64,000 nt of DNA from Exophiala sp. HKRS030 (GCA_023897205.1 JAHWDD010000004.1:3658001-3722000), one strand, 5' to 3'; counted from the stretch's first letter, positions 35,739 to 47,678 are shown. Program-made: numbers and translations. Notes: generated from the sequence alone by a model not told the origin.

Positions 35739-38288
35739 ATGTCGGCCGCCCAAGACCAGTCTCAGCCTCAGTCGCAGCCGGTGAAGGCATCAGGTCAACC
35801 AGAACTCAGTGCACCGCGAAAGAGGAGGAAGCGTGCTCCCGCTGCTGGAGCACCCGATGACTGCTTTACCTGCGCTACCCGCAACGTCAAATGCGATCGC
35901 GTGAGACCATATTGCTCCAAGTGCTTGGACGATGGGAAAGATTGTGCTGGATACAAGACTCAATTGACCTGGGGCAACGGCGTCGCAAGCCGCGGCAAGT
36001 TGCGCGGCCTGTCGCTACCAGTTGCTGGTACTCAAAAAGCTGCGCCTGCTCCGGCATCGCCCACTAAATCAAGGAGGAGAGCCTCTCAACAACGACCGCA
36101 GAAACCTCAATTTCGTGCTGATGCAGGCCAGACTGTCTCTTCACCTCCAGGGACTGGTGCAACGCTGTTGGCCCGCGGCTCTATCTCTATAACCAAAGAC
36201 AATGCTGAGTCCAATTTCCAACGACATACGTCGTCATTCCCTATACCTGTTCCAGACACAACAACATCCTGGGCGACAGCAGCGGCGACAACGAGCGCGC
36301 CGGCTTCTACGTCTATCAAGATAGAGAACGTAGACCCGTCGCATCCCTCAGATGCTTCCGTGCCTCGGACATCCCCTCTTCTTACAGGACATCAATTCTC
36401 AGCCGGATTCTCGTCAGATATTGGGTACGGTGGAAGTCTTTCGCCACGCTCATATCCAGATACTTCTCCTGAGCCTAGCTACTTTGGACGGGTTTTGAGC
36501 CACGAGACCTTAGGACCGCGAGCACGTGCTTACCCACTCTCACCTCAGATTCACTCACCTTACCGCAGTGTCTTCTCTGATCACGACCAATTCCCAGCTT
36601 TTTCAACCCAAGAGACACCCTATGATGCCAACGATGGCTATTCCCGATTATGTTCTCAACAGAAAACTTCGATAATAGTAGACCTCGATCAGCATCTTGC
36701 CGATGAAGAAGTGGAGGATGTCAAACACGCTTACAATGATGGATTTGTCGCTGTCGACGAGGACGTACTCGTCACGTTTCCGCGTCTGCCGTCTAACTAC
36801 AACCTGTCCATATCGCCCTATGCTGGAATGGGTGCCATTGGAGCTACCCCGCGCATCCAGTACTTGATTAACTACTATACAGAAGTCATTTCACCTGTTA
36901 TAGTGGCTTTCGACGGCCCTTCCAATCCTTACAGGACACACATTCTGCGGCTAGCAGCGAGGAGTGACACACTTCAGCATGCCATCGCCGCTCTCTCCGC
37001 TAGCAATTTGAGGCAACGACGGGAGACTGGTGCTCTGTCAACTGGCAAGACTGACCCTGCGAGGCGATCATCCATTGCTCATTTGACCCTGACCCATGAG
37101 TCGTGGCAAGAGTCCAATGGCTTATCCCCGCAAGATCAGGCTAGAGAAGAGGCGCTGCATAAAGGGATGGCCATTCAATCTCTGAACAGACAGCTTGCAG
37201 ATCCTGTCTTACGCAAGGACGACTCTATTCTTGCTACGCTCCTGATTTTATGCCTTTTCCATATATGCGATTCGGGAGTAGCCAAGTTTCAGACCCAATT
37301 CGCAGGGGTGAAGAAACTATTGGGCATGCGTCAACATGGTCTTGGTGTTGATACCAAAGAGGCCAAGTGGTTCACGCGGATGTTTACGTGGTTCGATGCG
37401 ATGACTGCTACCGTCAATGATCGCGAGGGACAACTCCAAGGTCATCATCTAGACGTATCGGCTCTGTCTGATGAAGATTGGGCTTTGGAAAATCTGGCTG
37501 GCTGTGACGGACAACTTTTCAAGACCATTGCCAAATTAGGTCGCCTCAACGTTCTAAGCCAGGGCAAGTCTGTCGAAGAAACGCCAACACTTGTGTCGAG
37601 ACCTGTACCCCGGATGTCTTTTGGAACAAACCTCGACTATAGCAATTTCGACGGCAATGGGTGGATGAGAATCATGGAAGACGAGAATCTCTTTTCTTCC
37701 AAGACCGCTGATCCAGACGTCAAGACACAATTCTGGCGCGAGTGGAGAGAAATCCGCCAGACTCTGCAGACCTGGCAGCTAGATACCACGATGTTTGACT
37801 GTTCTAGCCCAGAGGCACCACTACTTACACACGAGCAACGAGTCGACCTCGCCAATATCTCCGAGTCATTCCGTTATTCTGCACTTCTTTATACGGAGAG
37901 ACTTGCAAACCCGACCGTGCCTAGTACGGATCAGTCCATTAGGTTCTGGGTACAGAAATGCCTGATGTACATCAAAGCTGTCAAGTCGGACGTTTATCTA
38001 CTCTGGCCGCTTTTCATTACGGGAAGCGAATGCGTTGACGAGGTTGACCGTGAAGTTATCCGGGAACGGTGTTTGGACATCCAGAAGGATAGTGGATTTC
38101 TCAACAACAAGAGCTGTTTGGAGCTGCTGGAAAAGGTTTGGCATCGCTATGATGAAAAAGAACGCAGATCATCCCCTGGACATGAGATGAGACAAGTTAG
38201 CAAGGAACATGATGGAAGGGAAACAGGATTCCGGTTCACGACGATAATGAGAATGGAAGAAAACGAAGGAGAGTATATTGTTGTTTAG
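35739..38288 (+). CDS. Zn2Cys6 fungal transcription regulator
   Basis: An intronless frame encodes 849 residues. A basic patch RKRRKR (27-32) precedes a perfect binuclear zinc cluster with Cys at 42, 45, 52, 59, 62 and 69 (C-x2-C-x6-C-x6-C-x2-C-x6-C), followed by GYKTQLTWGNGVASRG. That sequence is characteristic of the subgroup with a C-terminal Fungal_trans_2-type domain. Residues 80-300 are Ser/Pro/Thr-rich linker. The C-terminal half (about 370-830) is helical, as expected for the regulatory domain. It should bind CGG-type sites in the nucleus. No metabolic cluster adjoins it, so its targets are unknown. The start is chosen at the first ATG before the cluster. Confidence 0.93.
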   Translation: MSAAQDQSQPQSQPVKASGQPELSAPRKRRKRAPAAGAPDDCFTCATRNVKCDRVRPYCSKCLDDGKDCAGYKTQLTWGNGVASRGKLRGLSLPVAGTQKAAPAPASPTKSRRRASQQRPQKPQFRADAGQTVSSPPGTGATLLARGSISITKDNAESNFQRHTSSFPIPVPDTTTSWATAAATTSAPASTSIKIENVDPSHPSDASVPRTSPLLTGHQFSAGFSSDIGYGGSLSPRSYPDTSPEPSYFGRVLSHETLGPRARAYPLSPQIHSPYRSVFSDHDQFPAFSTQETPYDANDGYSRLCSQQKTSIIVDLDQHLADEEVEDVKHAYNDGFVAVDEDVLVTFPRLPSNYNLSISPYAGMGAIGATPRIQYLINYYTEVISPVIVAFDGPSNPYRTHILRLAARSDTLQHAIAALSASNLRQRRETGALSTGKTDPARRSSIAHLTLTHESWQESNGLSPQDQAREEALHKGMAIQSLNRQLADPVLRKDDSILATLLILCLFHICDSGVAKFQTQFAGVKKLLGMRQHGLGVDTKEAKWFTRMFTWFDAMTATVNDREGQLQGHHLDVSALSDEDWALENLAGCDGQLFKTIAKLGRLNVLSQGKSVEETPTLVSRPVPRMSFGTNLDYSNFDGNGWMRIMEDENLFSSKTADPDVKTQFWREWREIRQTLQTWQLDTTMFDCSSPEAPLLTHEQRVDLANISESFRYSALLYTERLANPTVPSTDQSIRFWVQKCLMYIKAVKSDVYLLWPLFITGSECVDEVDREVIRERCLDIQKDSGFLNNKSCLELLEKVWHRYDEKERRSSPGHEMRQVSKEHDGRETGFRFTTIMRMEENEGEYIVV

Positions 38289-38722
38289 TTCATAGGCGAC
38301 GAAGGACCAGAATGTGTAGTGGAAATTGGTCGCGGAGGCCTTTTGGATCTCGCATTTCTCATGTATACGCGAGCAAACTTTCCTGATGCACGGAAAGAAA
38401 AATGCTGACCATGTAATTGCAATACTCTATATCCATTCCTGAGTTCTTGAGTGGAGATCTGGTGTTGTCTGCAAAGATACTGTATGAATCCTCGTCAACA
38501 CCTACTCCGAGTTAGTGAAAGGCGCAACGCAGAATGAATATCGATATGACGTTGTTAGGCTATTGTTTTGAGCGCCTAGAAAAAATGCCATGATGGGCTT
38601 TGGCAGTGAGAGCCTCGTCCCGCAAAACTTGCAGCCTCGCTTCCAACCATTTCTCTTTTCATGCCGATCCTCCATTTCTCTCCCTCTTTTGTTCCTTGGA
38701 AAAGGTAGCGCGAGTGTCGGAG
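38289..38722. other. intergenic between the Zn2Cys6 gene and XAP5 gene
   Basis: The 434 bp hold the 3' end of the regulator gene and the promoter of the XAP5-family gene. I see no other feature. Confidence 0.5.
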
Positions 38723-39965
38723 ATGTCGAACCCTTCAAATCCACCCTCGGGCACTTCCACCCCTCGAGCATTCACCGCCCCCGGCACGACCGCCGAAGAA
38801 CTCCTCAAATCGCAGACGGTCGGCTTGGTCAATCTCGCCGACTTTCGGAAACGGCGTGCCGACGTGCTAGAACAAAAGGACAAAGAGGCCCGGTCCGCGG
38901 GGGCAAACACACCCGACGTCGAAGATGGCGAAGAGTGAGAAGGATCCCTGTCGCCTTGCCTTTTGCGGTTGTCGTTGTCAGGAGTGGGCGCGGGTGCTAA
39001 TTTCCAAAGTACAGTGCGGTGACAGGGCGATCGGATCAACCTCCCAAGAAAAGGAACAAGAAGAAAAAGAAAGCTGCCATGGGCCTCTTGTCGTTTGGTG
39101 AAGATGAAAACGAGGACGATGAAGGCGGAACATCTACACCTGCGGCGGCGCGCAGTTTGAGGACCTCAGCCGAAGCGTCGCCCGAACCGTCGAGCACTGC
39201 GCGAAAGCTGACGCCGAACCCGAAGTCTGGGCTACCGCCGCCACGGGCACTGACGAAGGCCGCACTCGCTGCGGAGGCGGCCGAACGAGAGAGACTGAGA
39301 AAAGAGTTCCTCGAGATGCAGGAGGCGGTGAAAGAGAGCGAGATTGCCGTGCCTTTTGTCTTTTACGACGGCGCGAACATACCCGGTGGCACTGTCAAAG
39401 TGAAGAAGGGCGATCACATTTGGTTGCTGTTGGAGCGGTGTAGGAAAGTCGGCGCCGAGTTGGGTGTCAGTGGCAGCGCGAACGGGAGTGGTGCGAGCCT
39501 GAAGAGCATTGAGAACAGTAAGAAACAATGGGCTCGTGTCGGGGTCGACGATCTGATGTGTGTTCGAGGCGAGGTTATTGTGCCCCATGTAAGTTGCGGA
39601 ACCGCTGCCTCATGCAACCTTGAGACAGACGGCGAACTAACACATGATAGCACTACGAGTTTCATTACTTTATCGCCAACAAGATCCCTGATCCGGCGAG
39701 GGAGGGTCGGCTGTTGTTCGATTACTCAAACACGGTGGACAAGAAAGACCAGGATGCACCGTTGTTGCGTGTACCTGGACAAGAGGAGATTGAGGGACAG
39801 AATGACGATCCAACGTTGACAAAGGTCGTAGATCGGAGGTGGTATGAGAGGAATAAACACATTTACCCAGCCAGCTTGTGGAAAGAGTTCAAGGTTGGCA
39901 AAGAATTCGAAGAGATGGCAAAGGGTAGAAGAGATGCTCAGGGAAATGCTTTCTTCTTTGGTTGA
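38723..39965 (+). CDS. XAP5/FAM50 family nuclear protein
   Basis: Exons 38723-38934, 39015-39588 and 39651-39965 encode 366 residues. The N-terminus has the LLKSQTVGLVNLADFRKRR block and a Lys-rich stretch (KKRNKKKKK) ahead of GLLSFGEDE, both hallmarks of the family. The C-terminal XAP5 domain (about 190-366) includes the FVFYDGANIPGG and HYEFHYFIANK segments and ends in NAFFFG. FAM50/XAP5 proteins are nuclear and in animals associate with the spliceosome C complex. The fungal role is presumably also in RNA processing or chromatin. Introns are 80 and 62 bp. The first acceptor could shift by a few bases, which would alter only a residue or two in a disordered part. Confidence 0.92.
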
Positions 39966-40304
39966 GCGAAACCATCAAGTGCAACCGCTGAGGCAGTGGA
40001 ATGAGTGAGAGACTCTGAAGCAGCACAAAGACGATATAATCAATTGTTGAGTGCTTCGCCGGATGGGAAACTGGAACTGGGTTGGTGGCTTCTTCTTCTT
40101 CTTCGTCGTCGTCGTCGTCCTCCTCCTTCCTTCGCTTTCAGTCCACGAACAGCTTCCCTCGACAAACTTCCTTCCCAGTTTCATCCCAACCTCAGTTGGT
40201 GCACATGCTACAAAGTCAACACCCAACACCGACTCTGTTTTACAGGCACCTGCTATTAGTCCATACTGGGAGACTCCTGCAGTCCAACCTCTGCTTCATG
40301 AGAT
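39966..40304. other. short intergenic stretch with trinucleotide runs
   Basis: 339 bp separate the XAP5 stop from the Hei10 ATG. They include a TTC/GTC/CTC run at 40089-40130. The stretch must contain the Hei10 promoter, as both genes read rightward. Confidence 0.5.
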
Positions 40305-41712
40305 ATGGAAATCCCTCTGGTCTGTAACAACAGCCGCCTGGGCCGAGAATGTAGGACAGCCTTGACCCGTGAAGCAGTTGTGACAACATGCTCGTAGGTA
40401 TGAGACCACCCGATATGCCGCAGGTAACTAACATGTTTCCAGGCACATTTTCTGTATCGACTGCGCTGAAAAGACCGGACTTTTGGGCCCGAAGTTTGAC
40501 CAGCGTCATTGTCCTTGCTGCGATTGCAACCTCCCCAAGCCAGATGATGTTGATCGAACCCGACTGGATCCTACTGATGACTACAAGACACTTGTTCTGA
40601 GCGGGTTAGACCCTCCAACCATCCTCGACATAGCTGCGAGGGCGGTGTCATTTTGGCAGAACCAAAGTGCACAGGAGATGTGAGGACGATCCAATGCCTT
40701 GTAAAGATCCGATCTCTGACACTTTCACAGGATATGTCAGCACCTTTCAGTGAAGGATATTACCGAGCGCAACAGTATTCTTGAAGCGAAGTTGAAGAAG
40801 GCCTACCACGAAGCCGATATCGAGTTCGAGGCTGGACAAAAAAAGATCAATGGTATGAAGGCTGCAGAACATTGTATTTACCGAGCTGACAAGGATTCAG
40901 AGCTCACCGCTGAGCTTCGAGAATTGCGTAGACGATATGATGAATTGATCAGGGCTTATCGAGAAAAGGACCGCAAGCTCAATCAAACCCAGAAACTATA
41001 CAGTACCCTCAAACAACGAGCCCAGGCCCAAAATATGATCCCCTCTGCTACATTGAATGTATCGAAAGATGTCGAGCAGACAGTGCAGTCGATCGAGAGC
41101 GCGCGACGGTCCGATGCAAGGTTCCTCAAACCAGAATTACCTCGTCAAGATCTTCGGACTTCGACTCTGCTGAAGAGGACACCTCAACCAATGGATGGCA
41201 CACAGAACAGTGTTGAGCTTCTTACCCACCAAAGATCTGGAAACAGTGTCGCAGGATCTATTCAAGCAGAGATGTCGTACACACGCGCAACTCCGGGATT
41301 CAACCTCGGTAAGTGTTCTCGCCTACGCATGCATCAATGTGGCTAATGGCTTCAAGCGACCTTTGGAAGTTCAGGCACGCCTTTACGTCGGGAAACCCTT
41401 CAGACGAACACTGGCACTTCCATTGATGGTCGGCCGCAACCTCCGAGCACGGTTGCAAGGGCTAGTACTGGGCCAGATCAACATGTACCAGGCTTTGTCA
41501 GACGACAGTCTCTTCGTGGTAGCAGGGAATCGATTTCGATGCAGAGCCGTACTGGAACTTTATCTGGTGCAAGGGCTGGTCGACCTGGAACCATTGAGCC
41601 GAGCGACGTGGGGTCCAAATTTGATCAATATGCTGGTTGGTAGATCTCTTTATGGGTTGACATGACTAACTGACTCTTTATAGACAAGTTTTATCATCCT
41701 CCGAAACCATAG
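40305..41712 (+). CDS. HEI10: Hei10/Zip3-type RING protein of meiotic recombination
   Basis: Five exons (40305-40393, 40443-40679, 40731-41308, 41357-41635, 41684-41712) encode 403 residues. The introns are only 48-51 bp. The N-terminal RING has Cys7, Cys16, Cys29, His31, Cys34, Cys37, Cys53 and Cys56 (TTCSHIFC core), split by intron 1 inside the TCS codon. A coiled coil covers about residues 110-210. The tail is Ser/Thr/Arg-rich and disordered, ending DKFYHPPKP. This is the layout of HEI10/CCNB1IP1, a predicted SUMO/ubiquitin E3 that marks crossover sites on the synaptonemal complex. The last coding exon is 29 nt. Each splice joins family-consistent sequence and the total is a multiple of three. 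Confidence 0.85.
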
Positions 41713-42149
41713 ATGATGTTACTCGAATATGATATTGGACTTCAGAAACTTGCTGCGCATAGGTACTCCAGCCTTTGGCTCGAGTTCACGATGTTCGTTA
41801 TGTGGGCCATCCCAACATTGACAATTGATGGCAATTGATAGGAGTCGGCGACTTATATGGACGATATCGAGTAGCATTGTTTCCATTGCGAATAACTTGG
41901 CAGCAGATTTTTCGTACGAGAATAACAGTAGCGATCCAATCGATTTGTCGAAATCAGGCCTATCGAATTAAGTGAGACGAGAAACTCGAACATCACCCGC
42001 ATCGGAATCGTTATCGGCACTTGTCAGCGGCATCGCTCGTTTACTCTGTGAACCCACCCACCCTTTGTGATATCGCATAACTTCAAGTATGGCCGTTACC
42101 ATGCGTTATTGTTCCTTTGACCTTGAGTTTAACAGTGTAAAATTTCAAT
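41713..42149. other. intergenic between HEI10 and the MFS gene
   Basis: 437 bp with no supported frame. It contains the 3' region of HEI10 and the promoter of the transporter gene. Confidence 0.5.
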
Positions 42150-43932
42150 ATGGGAGGCTCTACTGGGGTAGAGAACGTCAGCAAGACTGACAGTGGTGTT
42201 GACCTTGAGGAATCGAGCCCGACTTCGCCAGCAATAGTCGACAATAAGAATGAGGCTACGGTCGACAATGAAGCTATTCAAAGAACAGTGCTCAAAGCTT
42301 CCAACGTGTAAGTCTATTGACAACGTTCTCCCTTCAACTACCCCCCGAATACTCGGACTCGGCCTCCAGAAGTTGAAGCATCCCATTCTAGCCATTATTC
42401 ATATCCCTCCACCTAGTACATATCATACCTACTTATGTTCTATTGACTCACTTGGCTTTGTTTCTAGACGACAAATCATAATCGTCCTGGCTGGCTTCAC
42501 TGTCACGGCGATGACATGTTCCATAGTCTTCGCCTTTGGTGTGTACCAGGCCCTGTATGAAGACATGTCTCAGAACCCTGACACGCCATTCACGTCTACC
42601 TCCTCCGCCGAGATCGGACTCATTGGGACGCTGGCCCTCTCGCTGATGACACTGGGCGGACCGTTCGCCATGACGTGGGCGAAGCTCTTCTCTCCCCAGA
42701 TCGTCATCGGCGCGGGAGGGGTGGTGTTTGGGATCGCGTTCGTCCTCGCCAGCTTCAGCCAGCAACCGTGGCAATTTGCCTTGACGCAGGGCTTGCTGGC
42801 CGGGGTCGGGACATGTATGTCGTACGTGCCCACGACGGCCGTGGTGCCGACTTGGTTCGACAAACGCCGCGCTTTCGCGATGGGCGTCACGATAAGTGGT
42901 ACCGGCGTGGGCGGCATGTTCTGGCCTCCCGTCTTACGAGCGCTCATCACCCACGTCGGGTTCAGGAATGCGATGCGCATCTCAGGGTGTACTTGCGCTG
43001 TGCTCGTCGTGGCCGCCGGGTGTGCCTTGCCCTTTGAACCGGGGTTTCGAGGACGTATGCAGCTGACAGTACCTACACCTACACCTACAGCTGGGTTCAC
43101 CACGACTGCAGCGACGACAACAACAACGAACAGGTCGACTCGTTCGAGCAGCGCAAGGACGATTCTACGTCGCATGACGACCCTGCCCAAACTAGATTCC
43201 GGCGTCGCCACGTCTCGAAAATTCGTCGCCCAGGCACTCGCCAATTTCGTCCAAGCGGCCGGATACTCGACCCCTTTGTTTTTTTACGCCGCCTACGCCC
43301 AGAGTAGGGGGTTCGGGGCCGACGCGGCGGCCAACTTCATCACCCTCAGCAACGCTTCGAATTTTGTTTCGCGTATAATGATTGGCTACGCCGCGGACAG
43401 ATTGGGTCGACTGAATGCACTTTTTGTGACGACGGTCTTGACCGCGATCACGGTACTTGGGTTTTGGCTCCCGAGTACGTTTTGTGACGTGAATCACGAC
43501 GCCCACGGCGACAACGGCAACACATGCGACACCGACGAAGCCAATGTTTTGTTTTTCATCTTCACCGTCCTTTACGGTTCATTCGCCAGCGCCTACATCT
43601 CCCTGTTCCCCGCGTGTCTGTTGGAGCTGTTTGGCCACCGACACTTTACGGCCGTCAGCGGCAGCTTGTACCTGGTCCGGGGAGCCGGTGCTTTGGTGGG
43701 CACCCCCCTGACGGGACTGCTCATCCCTCGGGCCACGGCGCTCACCCAGGCCACGACCTACACCCGCGCCGCCGTCACGGTGGGGGCCCTGATGTCTGCG
43801 GCCGCCGTCTTCACGGCGTGGGCCAGGGTCGAAGCTCAATTTGGCACGGATATGAATGCGGGTGCACAGAGTACGAGGGCACAAGATACGAGTACAAGGA
43901 CGAACAAATGGAAACGGAAGTGGAAAGCCTAA
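42150..43932 (+). CDS. monocarboxylate-type major facilitator transporter
   Basis: Exons 42150-42307 and 42468-43932 (intron 160 bp, donor GTAAGT) encode 540 residues. A hydrophilic N-terminus of about 50 residues precedes helix 1 (QIIIVLAGFTVTAM). About 12 hydrophobic helices follow. The loop WFDKRRAFAMGVTISGTGVG matches the MCT/SLC16 signature, and DRLGR lies in the second half. The central cytoplasmic loop (about 280-320) is a Thr/Pro-rich low-complexity insert. Family members move monocarboxylates or related acids across plasma or vacuolar membranes. The substrate is not predictable. The second exon is GC-rich compared with flanking sequence. The first exon was chosen by its strong ATG context and by splicing in phase 2 into the conserved frame. 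Confidence 0.9.
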
Positions 43933-44194
43933 GCAAGTCCCCGCCTCAATTATATAGCAGTCGTCAAGACCTACTCTACCTCCCACGCGTCCATGTCGAT
44001 ACCTCCTCCAAGGTCATGGATTTTGCCTTCGGGCTTCAATCAGCTGGGCATAACTACTGCACACAACAACACATTTCTTCATGAACGATTTGTAGTTTAT
44101 GCTAAGACATTGCGGTTTCGAAACTTGCGGCATCACAATCACAACTGTCATCATCACTCTCGAGAGCGGCAGTATTATTCAAAGATGCCTGTTT
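43933..44194. other. convergent intergenic spacer
   Basis: 262 bp lie between the stop of the transporter and the end of the decayed NACHT gene. No feature is seen. Confidence 0.5.
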
Positions 44195-47100
44195 CTACAA
44201 CTTGAAACCTTCATGATGGCCCAAGTTCCGTGCCACGTCCAGCGGTGTCCGACCTGATTTGTCCTCCGCCCCAACGTCGGCATGATAGTCCAAGAGGCCC
44301 CGACGACCTCGATCATCCCACCGTGGATGATCCCCCCGCTCTGTGAAGGAGTGTCGAAGCCATTTCATCGTGAAAGCGTGACGCGTTTCGCGTTTGGGTC
44401 CAGTCCGGCTCGGACAAACGTTCTCATTATCTTCCCATAGGCAGCTTCGATACTTCCGCTGCTGATCGCGGGGTCCTTGGATGTCGGCAAAGTTTTGGCG
44501 CTGAAGAAGTTGGCCTCCCCCAGAGCCCCCATCATCGCCTGGTTGTCAGGCTGACATTGCGCCAGGACTGTCTCGAGGATTTCCGTGCGGCCGAAAGACC
44601 TCGAATCGGGCCAGCCCTTGATGACCGACTGGATTGCGATCACCAGAAAAGTGACGGCATTCTTTCGCTTGAACTCTTCCGGCAATGATGTCAGGATATC
44701 CCGCAAGCAGAGGTTGAGATGACACACAGTGACCAAGTACACCAGGTTGACATTCGGCTCATGATAGTCTTGAATGTCAGTACTGTAAGTGCCTCGCCAC
44801 GCCAGGGTCGAATCATCCCAATTGGTCAGATCGTACCAAAACGTGTAAAAGTCGGGTTTGGCGGCGAGATCTTGGACCAGATGTGCGCGTGACCTGCCAC
44901 TGATTGTCTCCAGATGCCACATATAGCATAGAAACAGTGATATCTCTTTCCGGACATTATCCATTGACTTCGCGTGGTGGAAAAGAAGCAGCATCTCATG
45001 GCCGGTTATGCCTACAAGAGCCGCAGGCTGATTTAGCAACAGCCTCGACGTCGAGATCGCCTTAACGATCCATTCTTTCGCTGTTTGATGGATGTACTGG
45101 ACCTTTCCAGAGACAATTTCAAGCAGACCGCCTCCTCGACTGGTCAATCGTCTCTCTAGCTCTCGAGATGACCCGTAACTAATCGTAGGAGATCATCTGT
45201 CTCGTCCCTGACTTTTGCACTGACATATTTGAAGTCTGCTTCTCGGTGCCTGCCGTCGTTGCCAATGACATGGCCCAGGTTGCGATCGCTGACATGTTTG
45301 GTGAACAGGGATTGCATTACATGACCTGTGATCTCCATAAAACGCGAGATATCAAGCGGGCTCCGAGTACACAAGGCAATCTGGTACATCGCGTATGCTT
45401 CAAAATTACACTTTGCTTTCATCTTCTCCGGCTTTCTCCGGCCCCATGCGCAGCACGGCGGGTGTACAGATGTCCTCCAGTTCGACAGGAATATCCTCGA
45501 GAATATCATTCAGTTCCTCAACATTGTCACCTTCCTGTATTCCTTGGACTAATTCATCCATCACAAGGCGGACCCGGATGAAGACACCTTGGGCCAGCCG
45601 AGATATCCTTGCAAGGATCACTTCAACGAATTCTGTCTTTTCCTCAACGTGGCGTAGGGATAGCTCCATTCGTATGCGGCCACGGGCGTACAGCATCATA
45701 TCGCCTGATGTGTGGTCGTGGATCTTGAAACCTGAATGGTCCTGAAGCCAGTCTATGAATTGTGTCTCAGGGCGGCTGGCTAAGCAAAGCTTCACCTGTA
45801 CAACTTTTGGATCGGAAGATGCTACCAGATTAACCAGAAGCTTGAGCATTTCAACACGTGAGCCAGAGTGCTCATCCAGAGCATCTATGAAGAGACACAG
45901 GTTTAGAGGCAGTGTGGTCTGACGGATGATGGCCAAAAGGGCCGCTTGTAATCGGCCAGCGGTCCACCGTTTTCTCTCCTCCGTAATGTCTGATTTCGAA
46001 TTTGGATTCAAACGTGCTAGGTTAAGCTCGTCAAAAACCAGCTGGCCATTGGGATTTGGGTTCTCGATCGAGACCTCGTTCACATAGATGGGAAGTACAT
46101 ATCGCGCTAGTTCGGGACGTTTCGTAAGAAGACTGTGCAGCAGCTGAAATAGTAAACCACGTGTTGACTTTTGTATCTCCCAGCCACGGTCGTAGACAAA
46201 GAAGCCGCTTATGAGCCAGTCCCTCGGCGAGCTCTGTTGTAGCAACGATTTTGTGCGCATGTGCTGCATTGCATACTTCATCGCAGTTGACTTTCCAGAG
46301 CCGGGTTTGCCCTGAATCCAAAAAGTGCTGTTCCGGTGTTTCGCTCGGAGCCACTGGTAAAAGGGGACGGTTTCACTAAAGATCCAGTCACAGGTACCTC
46401 GAAAGCTGTCCTGGATAGTGGCCGACCGGAATTCAATCTCTTTGATCTCGAGGCTGGTCAGACAGCGACGAGCCTCATCTTTTTCTGTATAGTACGTAGG
46501 TATTAGCAGATCCTACACGTGTCTCACATATTTGGCTGCAGCCAAGGGACAGGCGACTCAAGTGCATACCTCGCAGTGACAAGGACAGAGGGTCCGAGAG
46601 CCAGCGCCGCAGAACAGCAAGGATTCTTGTGAAGCCGATGTCGCTGGATGGGGCAAATCTTGTCATGTTGTGGTGGTTTGCGGGAATGTCACGCACGACC
46701 TCACGCCCGTTGCCTATGACGGATGAATATGGCTCGACAATCATAACTCCTTTGGTGGGCGAAATTTCTCGAAACCACTGAACCTGAATTTGTCCGTCGA
46801 CTAGCATGGCTGCAAAACCATCCGAGATGCGCTCAAGCACAGCCGAGTTACGTTCCAGTGTTCGCAAAAGATCTATATTCGGTTGTGTGTATGCCATCCG
46901 GGATATCTGGAAAGCGATCTTCCCCAGCGAGGCAGTGGCTGATCCTCTATGGGGAGTACCCAAGAAACAAACTCCAACAACAGCAGGCCATATCTCTTTC
47001 AGATAGGTCCTGGTCATACTGGGAAAAACCAGAGCATCTTTGACGACAATACCTCCAAGAATATGTACCACAAACACCAAAGGGCGCTGTTTCTGTGCAG

Positions 47101-47678
47101 GTGTGGTCCGTACAGCAGTCAGGTCCGCTAGGAGTTGTTTCGCATGCTGAGACACGGTGGATTGTGAAGCAAAGGAGAAGAAACTAGTGACATTGGCATC
47201 ATAGCCCAAGTGAAGGCGCGAGTATCTGGCAAGGCCACGGGGAGGAGGTCGCCTGGTCAGAATATGTGGCTTTGAGACCGTGAGGATGTGTCAACATCAT
47301 CTCATGTGGCATATGTCTCCTCTTTCAGGTCACCGACCAAGGGTCTGCAGCTCGGAGGCACATCCTCGCTGTTACCATTGCGTCTCCAGAAGGCCCATGT
47401 TTTCTGTGGACTGGAAGTATTGCCGCGGAATCTCGTAGGGTCTTCGAGTACATCACGACGGCTCAGGATACTTGTTGAGAACGGCCGTGAGGAGGATCTA
47501 CAAGTCCAGGTGTCAGAGGGATGTCCGAATAAGCCGTGGACAAAGATGATACTGTGGAGGTTAGTTTGATGATCCTATCAACCGTGCTTATTGCTTACTC
47601 CACAGAAGCATGGACATCATCGTTATCCGTAGAGGAGGATGATATCTTGCTCAACCCTATACAGCGGACTCTGGACAT
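44195..47678 (-). pseudogene. decayed NLR-type gene: lipase-like domain plus NACHT
   Basis: Reading leftward from an ATG at 47678, exon 1 (47678-47599) and a 47-bp intron (47552-47598) lead into the alpha/beta-hydrolase oxyanion block IIFVHGLFG. Two in-frame TGA stops follow (47304-47302 and 47259-47257), and a one-base loss in a G run near 47207 shifts frame before GYDANV. The esterase block reads VHILGG, where the catalytic Ser should be. Another intron (46485-46569) joins to a NACHT module with P-loop GKPGSGKST and Walker B LFIDALDE. Frame then shifts near 45410, again near 45165 and near 44375. The tail resembles an ankyrin repeat (SGRTPLDVARNLGHHEG). Intact relatives act as intracellular sensors in fungal nonself recognition. 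The splice sites survive, so the decay is recent. The indels could be base-calling errors, but the two stops argue for a pseudogene. Confidence 0.78.

Noticed and set aside
42570..43244. 224-codon minus-strand frame opposite the MFS gene
   Set aside because: It is a shadow of the transporter exon with repetitive Val/Ala/Arg composition and no hydrophobic pattern of its own.
45380..45440. a 31-bp intron (GTGTAA...CCAG) that would bypass one NLR stop
   Set aside because: It is shorter than any intron in the window and would delete conserved residues, so a frameshift is the simpler reading.
44195..47678. repeat-induced point mutation as the cause of NLR decay
   Set aside because: The two stops and several single-base indels are not the dense CpA-to-TpA pattern expected of RIP, and the surrounding sequence is not AT-rich.
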